Shown one piece after another: positions 27,301-42,300 of a stretch of 64,000 nt of DNA (position 1 is its first letter; each line of letters starts with the position of its first letter). Below the pieces are notes generated by a model. That model searched no databases. It was not told where the DNA came from and saw only the letters and a list, made by a program, of their open reading frames with translations. This stretch comes from Owenia fusiformis (taxonomy: Eukaryota > Annelida > Polychaeta > Sabellida > Oweniidae), in NCBI GenBank assembly GCA_903813345.2, contig CAIIXF020000006.1, forward strand, positions 19,725,936-19,789,935, in the 5' to 3' direction. Both the position numbers and the translations under genes were made by a program.

Positions 27301-30300
27301 TAATTCTGACTTTTCTTCAGGATAATCCTTTAATTTTTTATTTTTGTCTTTTCAAGAAATCAAAATTAGAGTTTTAATGGAAACAATGTCATGCTTTTTG
27401 AAAAATCAGTAGTTCAGACTGTTTATAATCTCTATCCCCTAACTTATATTCCCTTTGATGGTTAACTGTTTTTTTTTGTTTTCTGTTTTATGGTACTATT
27501 TGTATTAAGCAGGGTTCTTACCTCAGTTAATTCACAATTGGATATATCAAATGTGTCATCTGGGTTTTCTCTGGCCTGTAACAAAATGAATATTCAAAAC
27601 GTGATAAGTAATCATTAGATGGATGCATATAGGCCATAAATAATACAGTAAAACCTGTCTAAGTGAACACCTCTCTCTAGAGGACACCTTTCCCCTGTTG
27701 AGTACTGACCTCTGTATAAATTACCATGTCTGTAGTCTGTAGTGAACACCTACCTACAGTGAACACATTTTGTGGCTCCATAGGTGTTCATTATACACAG
27801 GTTTTACTGTATGATTCTATATACAATGCAAAACAAAATCTACTCTGCTATAAGCCATGGGTGCATTATCTGTTCTTGCAGAGATTTTACAAATTACTAA
27901 CATATTACAGCAAACACATTACCATACAGATTCAAAACAATACTTATTCTACTTGTTCTAAATATAGCACAATAGCAATGTAAAGGAATATAATATATGA
28001 ACAAATGAATAGAATGTTAAGAACTTGGTTTGATATAAGCCACAAGTGGGAAACTGTGAGGTATATGCAATGTGTATATCCTTTATCAATATGTTATTGA
28101 ATAAACAGATCATATCCCATGCTTATGGAGTAATGCCCTGCTCCAAACAAAATGTTAGTGATATTAGACAAGTTAGATATTAGTATGCAAGAATAGCCTC
28201 AAATTGTTGCGTATAAGAAAATGTTATTTAAGTAGGGTTGTCCCAGAGAACCTGATGATGGGTGATGGATGAAATTTTTCGTTTTGTCTAATTTTATGTT
28301 AAATTATATATAGTAGAAAGATATAAAATTTCCCAAAATATTTTATTCTGAGAACCTTTTTTGGCAAAGTTATGCCATCATTTAGAAATAGGGGTAAACT
28401 TCTTAATTTTACCCTGATTTCCAGGGATTTGGGCATTATTTTCACCCCAATCTTACAAACATACCCTATTTCACATGCTCTGTTTATATTTCAATTCATG
28501 TGCTTTTGCAAATTTCATCTTTTTTTATTATTTATAAAACCTTAAATATTAAGGAAACAAAAAAGGAATAATAATTTGACATATATCTTGTATTTTTTTC
28601 TCCACGTTAGTATGACATACATACCCCTACCTCATAAATTGGTGATTTTTGTCTATTTTTACAAAAATATGATATTTACACATTCTTTCATAAAATCTCA
28701 AGTGGAGCTATACATCATTTAGTTTATGGCTTGTGAGAATGGGTATATGGTGGGCTTCAAAAGAAGCAAAGAAAATAAGTGGAACTCTTGAGTGTTTTTC
28801 TGCCACAGATGAACAAAAATCGAGAAAAAATAGTAAAATTTACCAGAAATTATGGTAGAATGCCATTTATATATGAATATTAATAGGGAGATATGAGTAT
28901 GCAAACTTGTATTTCTTTATTACATTTTCAAACTTATTGATGAACTTTCCAACTAATTCAATAAAATGATATAAAATCTTGAAGATATAAAAGTTCTCCA
29001 GCTATTAGGAATATCTGGCAACACTGCTGGTTGCCATAGCAACCAGCTAACTATAAACAGCGTTAACTAATTTTTTATTTTTCCTGAACAGTTTTCATAC
29101 AAATCTTTTATAATGATCAATGTGGCTGAGATATGACTTACTGTACAATGTTAATGCACACATAAGTCTACTGATTGAATAGATAACCATAGCATTCAAC
29201 CCTATCATCGGGCAAAATAGTAAATTTTACCAGAAACTATGGTAGAATGCCATTTAAATATGAATATTAATAAGGAGGTATTAGTATGCAGACTTGTATT
29301 TCTGTGTTATATTTTCAAACTTATTGATGAACTATCCAACTTATTCATAAAGTTATATATAAATGTTAAGGTATAAAAGTTCTTCAGCTAACAGGAATAT
29401 CTGACAACACTCTTGGTTGCCATAGCAACCAGCGGACTATAAACAGCATTGGCTAATTGTTTACTTTTCTTAAACAGGAAAAATCATTTCTCATACAAAT
29501 CCTTTATAAATATCAATGTGGATATGATTTACCAATACTGTACAATGTTAAAGCACACATATGTCTATTGATTGAATAAATAGCTATAGCAACTCAGTAG
29601 CATAGCAACTATATCATCAATTATCTAAGCTGTATTTTGGCATATTTCTACACTATTTGAAAATCACAATTTCCCCCTTATTAAATTTCCATTATTCTTT
29701 GAATCCTCAATCTGAATGTCAACTTACATGTAGATAACTCTAGACCCCCTTAAGCTTGTAAAATGTTGCCCTATGGCACAAACAGTATACAAATAGTGAC
29801 TGCCATTGAGGGCAATAGTGTAAATTATTTCCCCGAGGGAATATCCTCTACAATGTACTATTCCCGAAGCCGCAGGCTGAGGGAATAGTACATTGTAGAG
29901 GATATTCCCAAGGGGAAATCATTTACACTATTGCTCGAAATTAGGCAGTCACTATTTGTTTTATTATATACCCTATACTGACTCTTGTCCCGTTTCCTCT
30001 GCGAAGGCCAAAAAGGCTTAGAAAGCCCCCTCCCCCGGCCCGGAACCATTGTTAGCATTATAAGCTGTGACGTCATCAGATGCTCAACAGAAATTTTTGC
30101 CTCTGAGACTCTCACTTGACAAATTCAATCGCGTTTAACACGCGGAATAGATTATCATAACACTTGAAATTACACAGACGTATTGAGCTTAGGGAACTTT
30201 ATACACGTTGCTTATATTGTATCGTTCACGCACGTCTGTCATGGTGAACGGAGTTGATTTGTGTTTGTGCTCATCCTCCATTTTTCTGTTTTTCGTTTGC

Positions 30301-33300
30301 GCGTTTCCAAGGGTAATAGAAGTTGCAATTGTGACGTCAGCGGGCAATAGTTCAAATGTATATTCCCGCTGACGTCACATTTGAGGGAATATAACTTTCC
30401 GAGGGAAATAGTAAATCTATTTCGGAACACGTGACTAGGTATTGACCAATCAGGATTAGTGTTACATATTGGGTATATAATAATATACATTAATCATGCC
30501 AACCCAATGTCCTATTTCCAACAATTATTAACAGTATTTTTCGCGTGCGATTTAGTTTCGAGTTTTTTGCGATTGTGGTAAAGGACGATTCTCGGTTTGG
30601 AGAACGAAGTTCATCAATCTAAATGAGCATTATCCCTGCTTCGGACAAATTTGATTTTTTTACATAATATAGATTTGAATGTCTTCTTTTGAATAGTCAT
30701 AATTTAATTTGGGTAATATTTCTAGATTTTTCGCAAAAAAATATTAGCGCAGTAAACTGATGAACTTCTTTCCCCAAATCGAGACTTGTATTTTATTGAA
30801 TCGGTCTATTTGAGCATTATCCCTGCTTCAAACCAATTTGTTATTTTTACATCTTGTAGATTTAATTGTCCTCTTTTGAATATTCATAGTTTAATTTGGG
30901 TAATATTTCTATATTTTTCATGAAAAAATTTTTAGTCCAGGAGGCTGTTCTCCAAACCGAGAATCGTCCTTTGTAAAAATTAATCTTCTGAAATTGTCAA
31001 TTAAATCCCAGGGGATTTGTGAAATTTCTTGTTTCCTGGGACTCCATTGCATTCCATGTTTTGTAAAATGTTTGTCAAGTGTTTTAGGTGATAATGGAAT
31101 ACTAAATAACAATGTCTATTACATTGGCTTATTAGATCAAATAAACCCAAAATTCACGATGTAATAGAGGTTAAGGTGCAGCATGTTGTGGACCAAGATG
31201 ACAAAGCTTTAGGTGTACTTAGTGAAAATCACGAAATTTAATAGTCGCAAAATCATGTTTTCTCAAAATTCGCGAAATTAAAACTCACGAAATAAACCGG
31301 AAGTACAGTATTCGTTAAATATCAGTAATTTCAATTTTTTCAGCATTTCTAAACAATCACATCCAGAAAAATGCTGACCCCATCAGATACCAACCTACAC
31401 TTTGACATTTGTGCTGCACAGCCTATGTATAGTCTGTCACGTGACTTTATGGATGATAGGTGCGCGAATAGATCGCCAGCCTTTCCACTTCAGGTTTGTC
31501 ATGATACTTTAAACATATTTTTAGACTTTGTATCTCTTTGAAACTTGCCCGCACCATCAATGTTTAAAGAAGATTTAATTCACCAAATATCTTATTCAGA
31601 CGTGTCCTGGATAAAGAGAAATTGACACTTTTGAGTCTCAGAAAATGATATTTGGGCTAGTGAAGCGATTTTCACGAAGAATGGTTGGGCGATCTCTTTA
31701 ACTAGGACTCGCATGAATATGATACTTGGTGAATTAAACCATCTTTGGACATTGATCGTACGGGACAAGTTTCACAAAGATACAAAGTCTACAAATAGGT
31801 AAAAAGTATCATAACAAACCTGAAGTGGAATGGCTGACAATCCATTCGCCATCCTCCATAAAGACACGTGACAGACTACATACAGAGTGTGCAACAACAA
31901 CAGCAACAACAATAACATGCTCCCAAGGCTCAAGTCTGAGGGAAATTGTTTTAAAATTGTGTCTCAAGGGCTTCCAGAGCTATTCTCTCAATAACGGCAT
32001 TCAAGTTGCTTTCATCTTGACATTTGGTCTTCAAGAGACTTAGTCTGGAAAAATATGATTTGATTTGAGATGTTGACAAATATTCACCCAGGTCTTTACA
32101 GTAGAAGGCTCGTGTTTGATGCCAGCTAAACATTCATTAAAATTTTCTAAAAGGAATGATTTGACCTCTTCACTGAATCTTGGTCTGGGTGACTTTTTCC
32201 TCAGACTTGAGAGCATGTTATTGTTGTTGTTGTTACAGCACACAAGTCAGAGTGTATGTTGGTATCTGACGGGGTTGTGATTGCATTGCAATGTTCTACC
32301 CAAAGTCTTTTTGCACTGTATATTAAGGTTTCCTTCTCTAACTGGTATATATGCTTCCCCAACATAACATGTTCCTCCAGAGCCTTGTGATTTGTAACTG
32401 ATTTTGTGCATCCTGGTTCTTTACAATAGATTAATCACTTAGCATGCACAATATCTGGAAGTGGATCACTTGGCTGCTTTGCCTGGCTTCTATCAGTTTC
32501 TGGTGATTTAAAGTCACGTAGGATGTTTATCTTTGGCGTTTGAGTTGATTCACTTATGTCTTTCACTCCTCCTCTGCCAATGTTATAACTCTGCCACAAT
32601 TTAACAAAACATTTTGAACCATGCCTTACATCCTGACACACCCTTGCCTGAGTCGATGGCACTTTCATATCATCAATTGACACTACGTTTTTGCCTGATG
32701 ACACATATCCCTTGATTTTTCTTCGTAAGTGGGCAATTTTGGTATCACAGCAGGACTTTCCCGCCTGAGCTTAACTGAAGTCCCAAGAATCAATGGTGAT
32801 TCCTGTAAAATAAGAATAGTTATAAATATACAGTTTGGCTACATGCATAGAAATGTAGCTTGGAATTTGCTCTCAAAAAAATCACAAGCTGCAGATCCTT
32901 AAAACCAAGTCTTAACAATATGTCACCACATATAGTAAGTGGTGACAAAATAACTCAAAGTAACTTACAGGAAGAATGGTCGCAGATTTTGAATGCTGTT
33001 ATTAAGTTTTCAAGACAGTGCCAAACTTACGTATAACATGTGTGCACTTATCCTTAATTTAGTGCTACTTATTTTGGCAGATTTGTTGTTTTGAACATTT
33101 TGCGGCTACTTGACTTGGCTGACTTGCAATGCAATGCACTAATGGTACTTATTTACATGATAATAAAATTACTGGGGAATTAGGTGCTGCCAAATTAAGT
33201 AGAAGTACAGTTATAGAATTGTCCAATGAAAATCACACAAATCAACTTGACTAAAAATTGATAAGTCCTAATAATTCATAGCTTAAAAATATCTACCATA

Positions 33301-36300
33301 GCTTAGCAATATGCCAGGAAAGCAAGCAAAATCTTGGTACCTGTTCTAAGTGATATTCCTGGCAGAACCAACCACAGCTGTCCTGAATGGTAGCATCCAG
33401 CATTATCACTATGTCCAAAAATTGGCCTGATGAATGGTAGATCTATGGACACTGTTTGAAGAACATGCTCAATGAGAGCACTGACCACCGCACAATCTTG
33501 CTTGTCATCTAGCAGATGAGCATATGTTCAGAGCTGAAAATATACATGTAACATACCAGTGTTATCATTATTCTAAACTAGAAATCAGCAACTACATACT
33601 ATCAAGTCCCAACAAACATGATATTCATGAATCTGTAGATTTAAGTTTCAAAACATAGCGCAGAACTAAGAGATCTATCCAGATGAATTAAAACGTGTGA
33701 AACAGTTGTAAAGATACAATAGAAAAGATAAAAACCTGACAGAAGTGTGCCAAAATACAGTGTGAATACATAGTGATAATTTAAAATACCTTAGATGAGC
33801 CCATGCAGGTTTCATGCACAAAGAGATCTGTACTGTATCACTACCACATTGACCTGGCATACTTGCAAACTCACATGCCATTGTAGACTCCAATGGAAAT
33901 ATATCAATACAAACGCATGTATTTCTTCTGGATGAACAGTAGCCCTATAAATAATAATACAAAATATGTATAAACATTACATCTTAAGCAAATGTGAGTA
34001 CACTAGATTTTCACACAATGTCATCTCACTTTCATATTGCCATGGGAATAAGCTTTTCAAAATAACAGACATGAGCATTTATTTTGAGGTGAACTATCAA
34101 TAGTTTAGGTCAGAAAATATCTTCAGAGTTCAGCAGAGAAACACAATCCATATAGTAAATGGGACGGTATATCAATATCTCAAGAAACGACACATTTCAG
34201 AAAAATGATAAGTTTACGATGCATGGAGTACTTGTGCACTTGAAATATAAAAATTTAGCCAATGTGATCTCAAAAACAGCATAGCTTGACCATTTTTCCA
34301 GTGATCAGATGATTTGGGGATGATTTCTGTTTTTCACCTAGCTTTCAAGGGGTGATTTTATTTTTGTCCTGATCTTTTGCACATGATTGACATTTGTATA
34401 TTTTAGATTATTTAGTGTTAAGTGCAATAAGCCTGTGCCCTCTTTCATTCGTTGAGGTCTATTGGCGAGATCTATGTTATTTTTTCAGAATCAACATGGG
34501 AAGCATCAAAATATAAGAGGTTTCATACTTTATAACCAATTCACAAGCAATCCAAGATATACAAATGTCATTCATGTGCAATATGAATCTATTTTTCTCT
34601 ATATTATTGCACAATCTTTAGCTTTCTTATTTTTCAGGTTCAACTGCTTGCCTTTGAAGGGCTTTGTATAAAAAACCTCCTACCTTTTTTGCAATTTTGA
34701 ATAAAGTAAACCACTGAATATTCTAGTTATTCAAACATTCTGAAGAATTATCAACCCTCAATTAATAGCCTAGGTACACTGATGCATCCTTTGTGCAAGA
34801 ATGAAAGATGTAGATTATGTGTGGAATGAGTTATGTTTATCTGAAAATGGCACTACATGTATGGTCATGAAATGTCATCAAAGTGCACCCTAAGACTGCA
34901 CTTATATTTAGTAGGGAACAAGGAACATTTTCAAAAGTCCATCATCAATCAAAGTTTCAATGAAACAATTATACAAAAATTGTCTGATAATGAAGAACAA
35001 TAATCTGATTGTGAGAGGGAAACAAAACTAAATGTGGAAATGAGAATAAAAAATGGAAAGCAGATGATAGAAATTATCTCAATCTATTATGTCAATTTCA
35101 GCATCGTTTTGTTTGGGAAGTCTTTAAATGTAGCTTTATTATTGTTCTTTAAATATCAGATGTATGGAATAATCATTTAATTTATCACATAACAACATAC
35201 ATATTGTTTAAATTACCTGTAAATAGAGACAATTTGAATCATCAAAATTGTTTCAGGATTCCAAGGACCTCTGCTGGATTACGCAAAATGCTGCATTTTG
35301 ATTGGTCAATCCACGTCTTGTAAACAAACCAAAGACCTTTCACTCAAGCATCTTTGACATCAGTTTGCATCAGTAAATAGTTGATAGTTCAACAATTATT
35401 TGACATCACAGCTATTATGAGATGCAAAAGTAACACTTGCAATGTATTTTTACAATAAAACCTTCCTTGCACCATATCAAGTAGCTTCATAAGTGTCTGA
35501 CAATTTCTTGTATTTTCTGCAAAAACTATACTGAGGTACCCATGTTTAGAAGTATCAAGTGCACCCAAGGACATAATATGCCACCTATTTTATTTGATAT
35601 TTTATAGAACCATATCTCCATTATTTAGTTTCAAATGTTTATGACCTAATTTGAGGTCTACTTGGGACCCAGGACAGTTCAAACAAACCTCACTTTTAGG
35701 CCTGTTAGGAAGTCTATTAAATTGATCATGTTGCCATGGCAACCATTACTATTAGATACAATGATTGCAAATATTTAAATGTCGAAATGATACTTCTTCA
35801 TCTTAATTATTTCAAATAGTAAGCTGATCTGATCAAATATCTTCAGAGTGTAGAGGAATATCAAAGGCAATGATGTATGGAAAACCTAAAAAATAACTGC
35901 AGAATGAGCTCTTCAGGTGAAGTGCCACGCCCACTTTGGGGCAACATTTTAATGTCCCCTAACTTTTTTATTGGCAATGCACTGGAGTTCCTGTTTCTCA
36001 GGTGTAATACATAATCAACCAACAACAAACTGTGGAAGTTTGAAGGAAAACAAAAAAATTGATATATCACAGATTTCAAGAATCATCAGGTTCTCTGGGA
36101 CAACTCTACTTAAAGATAAGTCAGGCAGCATTTAAAGTAAGTGACATTTTGCCAAGTGTCCAAGCAAAATCTTTTGAAGCAAGATGAACCACCACTCCCT
36201 GTTAACAATGCTCAAATAACTAGAATTTTTTAAGTAGGTCCTCAATATCTATTTTATATCCCAGCAAATACATAAAAAATAGTATAATACTGGTATAAAA

Positions 36301-39300
36301 TTGCATGCATGTGCATTAGCTAATAGCTTATTGCTGGGATATCATAATATTACTAAGGGCCTTCAGCAAAAAATTCCACACCCTATATCTTCTGTAATGA
36401 AATATGCAAAGCTTAAAAACGAAGAAATGATAAAGGCCAAATAGATTAAAAGCTGTTAAAAGTGACTCAATCTCTAAATAACTTCTAACACAAATTACAA
36501 ATTAGCGATCTGTAACTTCTAATATTGATCGTGGACTTAAACTATGGTGTAAATCTTCTTTTCTGAAAATATCTTGCAAGCAAGCAATAGGAAAAGTGTC
36601 ATCATATAATCTTTTAATTTGTAGGACATTACTTTTGGCTACATTTTCATACTTGCAGAAAAGAAAGTTTGAACCAAGAACAATCAAAGTGCAAGTTTAA
36701 AATTGTTCCGATTTAAAAATAAATGTTTAGGAATATTTAGGATCAGAGTCAGAGATGAAGCCCCTTTAAATAAAACTAACCATATGTAAAAGATGTTCCA
36801 ATTTTCGTTTAGAATTTTCGCTGACATTTGTGACACTTTCAGTCACTGGCCCCCAATCTGATGTATTGGTATGCCCTTGACCTTGTTTCTTTTTACTGTT
36901 CTTGCCTCCCATTCTCCCAGCTATTATTATGTTCCCTGCTATAAAATCTTCCCTGCTACCATGCTAATATTCAAGACAGGAGCAACCTAGTGGACTTGGG
37001 AATTCTAAAAACAAACAAATCAACAATATGCATAAACAGAAGTGTAAACATGTCTAGAAATAGGCGAGGCAAATTTAAATTGGTGAGGCAATATTTGAAT
37101 TTGGTGAGGCAGTATTTAAATTGGTGAGGCAAACTTATTCCAAAAAGGAATATTTGCTGAGAGAATTGCCTCAACTCTGAACTGCCTGCTAGCAACGCTG
37201 GTGTATTTACAAAATCTGAGCAATTGCATGCTGTCACAGAACAAGAAATGCAATCCAGACTAATATGCATTCAATTTGAATTACATGGCAGAGAATGACA
37301 TTGCCTTTAAAGATAACACCGCATGTCTACTATGATATTTATGATCTTAATAACCTCTCATAGACCTTACATTCACTCGCCTTTTTGGGAGTTCATTGCA
37401 AATGTGAAATGATGTATGTTTTGGCAGCTTGACTGACTGTCAGTTACGAGTAGATCAATTTAAAGTGCAGACAAAATTGACCTCTTATGACAGGTGGCCT
37501 TATAGATGACTTAAGTTATGATTTACAAAGAAAACTGAGAACTAAATGAGTTCTACATAGAAACTAATAATTGACAAAACAACACAGAAATAACATCACA
37601 ATAAATACAGACAGGCTTGATTACTAGAAGGTTTATTCATATTACTGTCGCTGTAAAAGGTCGACATACACTTCTAATACTCAGAGCTTATTAAATATGT
37701 GACAGTTATATGAATGTGAAATACAAGGTTTAGTTGATATGGGATGCTATGTTCATAAAATATCTAACAGTCTATGTTATAAAAGTAAGTTCTTTCTACA
37801 TTAGGGATTCTAGGAACATACTTACCCTAGAGATTAAAATTCTGACATTGATCAATATTACTGCGAGTAATACCAAAACTGGCAATGAGAGTGAACTATG
37901 AGAACTTGAAGCAGATTAACTACACAATCAATAATGAGGGATAGGCTGGTCAGACTTTCATAATTCATTGGCTCATTCATTTGAGTTGTGCTACAGGAGT
38001 CTTGTATCAAGTCTTTTGTTACCATTCCCATATATGTACACTGTTGCTCATAAATATGGAATATTAGATTTGGCAGCTCAGAATTCAAAGTTTGGAGTAA
38101 GAGAACATTTATTTGGAGTTGGTTCAGACATTTATTTTCGAGGCAAATCATAACCACATATTTTATCCACAAATCAACATTTTTTAGAGAAAAAATATCC
38201 ACATTTAAGTCAAGAAAATTACTGTTATTTAAACAGGGGTACGCTAAGAATTTTTGCATTTTTAAACACCCCGATCCAAATCGTCATGTAAAACATATCA
38301 AACAAAATAAACATCTGGTCATGAAGATTGAAGTGTCCTCTATCCAATGATAGCAATAATATGCGGTATGTCCTCTTTGTGTTGCAATCAGAGCATCAAC
38401 CCTACGGGACCAGCATAGAATGAAACATATGACCTTTCTAAGTGAAATAAGGCCCAATTCCTCAATCTGGGCAGTGCGTGACATGTCTAAATGTTGAGAT
38501 GGGGGTCCAAGTCACGAATCTCATTACAAAGGTCGTCCCACATTTGCTCTGCATTAGCCTCATTGGCTGATTTTTGTGCCCATAGTAGCTGGTCCACATT
38601 GCCTGCCCTGATGTAATCCAACACGATGCCACTAGCATATGCATCAGCATAATCATTCTGCAGTTGAATGTTGCCCCAAAACACTCTGTTTGCATGTGGT
38701 ACTTGATGGAGGTCCAAAAGGTCAAATTACCCTGAAATTATGTTTGGGAATCACCAAGGGGGTGCAACTTCTGTAGTACTGCTACAAACAACCTCTGTAA
38801 TACTGCTCCAAACATAAATAGGGTCGCCTTCATGAACTGCCACATCAGTAAATGTCCTTATTGTCTCTTTCCCCTGGTCTACGACAGAAACAAACACAAT
38901 TATCAACTTTTTGTGGAGGACACATCTTATTTTTTCACATGCTGTCATATGACGTCAAAGATTAGGTCCAATGTTTTGGTGCTTTCCTGCCCATTGAAGG
39001 CACCTTTCTTTGTTATGATCAGTCAGCTGTGGTCTCTTTAAAGGTCTCGTGACCTTGCATCCGTTATAAAGAAATCACTGGTTGTCTATAGCTCTGGAAC
39101 ACAGGTTTTGAGGTGGGGCAGCCATTCACCTCGTAGACTACTGGTTGACTAATAAGCGATTTTGATGATATAAATGCAGTAGGTGATGGTCTTTTCTTAC
39201 ATTTTTCTTTCTAGGGCCACTATTGCTGTGACCTGGAGTCAGATTCCAGTGCTTTTGGTACCACTGCAAAATTTTAGAGACTGTTCCTGACACACCCCTA

Positions 39301-42300
39301 GGGTCCTGGCAATGGCAGCTTGTTCCATGCCAGAGAGCGCCATCCCTATGACCTGCCATGCTCTTTTTCGCTTATTTTATGGGGAATGCCTTCTAAAAAC
39401 TCTTCCAACTCTAAATTAAAATGTTATAAAATGTGCACAATGATTACAACTAAGATTTGGACACCTCTTTCAAGTTACCAATATCATGAGGTCATGGGGT
39501 CACCTGAGTGAATAGAAGTTTAATTGTTTTAAGTTTAATATAGTTTATTTTTGTGTCACAAGCATGTTAAAATACATTTAAAACATTTTAAAAACATTTG
39601 CTTCCAGCCGATGCCGGCTTATGAGACACCATATGGTACATGTATACAAAATATTCATTTTTCAACAAAATATTCAATTTTCAATGTAAACTTACTAAAT
39701 GCAAAATAAACAGTCATAGAGACCATGTATACAAAGTTCATTGTTCCTTTACTTATACTGAAAGGAGACATCTTCCCCAAGGTTGATGTTCCTGTAGATA
39801 AGTGGAAAAAGAAACCATGATCAATTGGTGATGTGAGGGCCCTCTGGTTGGTCCAATACCCCCAAAGGGGTCCCCACAATGTAGTAGATTTACAGAGTTG
39901 CTATTATGTTATACATTATTATGGAAATATGTATGCATCATTTATACATTATGACAGTATCACAATTCTAAATAGTGAGTAAAAGGTGCTGTAAAGTGGC
40001 AAAATCGATTTTATATGGCCTCCATCCAGTCATACTATATAAATATATAACTGACCATTGACAGATAACATTTCTGTGCTTATAACAAAATAGAATATGA
40101 GACAATTCATTAGTTTGCTATTCTTGAGTAATTACAAATATAGGTTCTGTTAAAGTCTTTCTAGATCAAAGTTCCTTTTACTGAACATCTTAAACAGTGT
40201 ACTTGCAAAGGTTCTCTGTATACAGGGTGTGTGCATAAGTCTAGAGAACAGCATAATATGATCATTTGTACCAGTATCAATGTTAGGGGCCAGTGTATTA
40301 ACAGAAGCTAGAAAATTATTTCTCAAATCATTGTAGTGAGAGCACCTGAGAGTGAAGTGTATCTCATCCTCAATCTCATTAGTGTCACATAAAGCACATT
40401 TTCGTTCCTCTAGGGGTGTATTGGTATAACGGCCTGTTTCAATGTTCAGTTTTAATGCTCCAGTTCTTAGTTTTGCAAGGATACTTCTATGATGGCGAGG
40501 CATAAACATTTCAATGTACGCTTCGGTTGATGCACCATATTTAAATTGACGATATGTTCTAAGTTTGTTGCCATTTGTTTCATTATTTTTATCGTTCCAG
40601 ATATTTCGAAGAAAAGGATCAATAGTTTGGAGGTGATATTTAATAGCTTTAATACATGGTTTTATCTCAATGTACTGATTGTTCAGAAGTATACCACAAG
40701 ATTCAATGAAATGTTTTGTGCGGAAATTCCAGCTTGATTTTCTCCGTAGTGACCATATATGTATCCGGTTATTTAGTCTGGTATTTTCCATATTGTGGAG
40801 TCGCAAATATAGTCGGGCACACTCCAACTTTTGCTTGTGGATAGGAGGGCTCCATCCCATGTCACCTCTCGCTCCTTCATTGCTTGTCTTTTGGCCTACT
40901 CCTAGGAATATTTTTGTTGCTTTATTTTGTACATTATTGATACAGCGATGCTCATTTAGACCAATGATTGAGGTACCATAATTTATGATTGGCTGAACTA
41001 TTGTATCATATAGCTTTGTATAAACTGCATAGTCCATTCCGCCTGCAGCTTTGAATTTACATGTTAACACTGCCAGGGCACGACTAGCTGACTTTGCTAT
41101 TTCTTTTGCTGTGATCTTAGCATCAACATGTTCACTTAGCCAGACACCAAGGTATTTGTATGAGTTTGCATAATCAAGTGTTTTTGGGCCACATTTGAAT
41201 ACATGAGTTGATCGGGGCCTGGCAGCAGGGCGGTAATGGACAATTTTAGATTTTTTCTTGCTGACTGTGAGTCTCCATTTCCGACACCATATATAGAGGG
41301 CATTCAGCATACGTTGTAGGTCCTCTGCCGTCCCAGAGATGAGGGCTATATCATCTGCATAGAGTAAAATGCTAACCAGTTCATCTCCGACTTGAACGCC
41401 ACATCTCAGTTGTTTGATGATGTTCGAGATCTCGTCAACGTAGATCGAAAATAATGTCGGACTCAACAAACAGCCCTGCTTCGAGCCATTGCTGACAGAA
41501 AACCATGGAGTTAAATGTCCATTTAGTCGGATCGAACATGTCACATCTTGATAGAGGGACCTAATCGCATCGAAGATTTTACCTTTAACACCAATTCTGT
41601 TTAGCTTAAACCATAGGCAGTTTCTATCTAATTTGTCAAACGCTTTAACTGCGTCCACATAGCAAACAAAAGTGTCGAGTTTAGATACTTTGCGATTGTT
41701 GATGATACTATGTAGACTTTGAACATGGTCGAGGCATCCTCTTTTTGGTCGGAAGCCATTTTGTTCATCACTGAGTTTACCATTGGTTTCCAAAAAAGTT
41801 ACAAGTCTTTTATTCAAAATATCACAGTAGATTTTACATGGTACAGAGATCAACCATGAATGTTTTAACTATTCATACCAATCAGTTCTATATGCAAAAC
41901 TGATGAGGGAATGAGAACACATTACAAATTTTCATCAAAATGTTATCATTTTGTAGAAATTCCATCGAACAGTTCGTATCTATAAAATATTCCATATTTA
42001 TGAGCAACAGTGTATTTCAACTGAGTTTGAAAGAAATTAAGGAACACATACAAGGGCTCAATGCAGGACTATTGAATATGGAAAAATTAAAATGTTTATT
42101 TAATGCATCAGTTTTTTGTTTTCTCTATACTTCCTGCATACATATTCTATCTGCTTGTGTAAGAGTACTAAGAGGCTAATACTGTAAAAATGAAGCCAAA
42201 GACACTTGTCTGATTTCTCTCCGCTGATCTACATATACTCGTTTTATATGGGAGGGGAGGGGTATACAAGAATATAAAGGCCTGATGTCAAATTGTATCT

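Larger units (their letters stand above)
28232..36109. mobile_element. 7.9-kb TTAA-flanked DNA transposon with decayed transposase
   Basis: The ends GTAGGGTTGTCCCAGAGAAC and CTCTGGGACAACTCTAC are inverted repeats of about 28 bp. TTAA lies at 28228-28231 and 36110-36113. Between them are a 390-bp tandem duplication, several hairpin MITEs and minus-strand transposase remains (31951-33893). TTAA targets are characteristic of piggyBac and Kolobok; the ends do not show the CCY start usual for piggyBac, so Kolobok or another TTAA group is possible. It occupies half of LRSAM1 intron 1. Confidence 0.78.
38039..42012. mobile_element. Tc1/mariner transposon split by a retrotransposon
   Basis: Terminal inverted repeats CACTGTTGCTCATAAATATG (27 bp in all) begin at 38039 and end at 42012, each flanked by TA. 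Without the 2.3-kb insertion at 39533-41868 the element would be about 1.64 kb, the usual Tc1 length. The transposase lies on the minus strand and is broken. It sits just 350 bp downstream of LRSAM1 exon 1 on the transcript. Confidence 0.9.

Noticed and set aside
30340-30375. CRE-like TGACGTCA as a regulatory site
   Set aside because: It is part of a transposon palindrome deep in intron 1, so function cannot be supported.
37858-38259. 133-aa minus-strand ORF
   Set aside because: It runs across the left terminal repeat of the Tc1 element and has no family resemblance.
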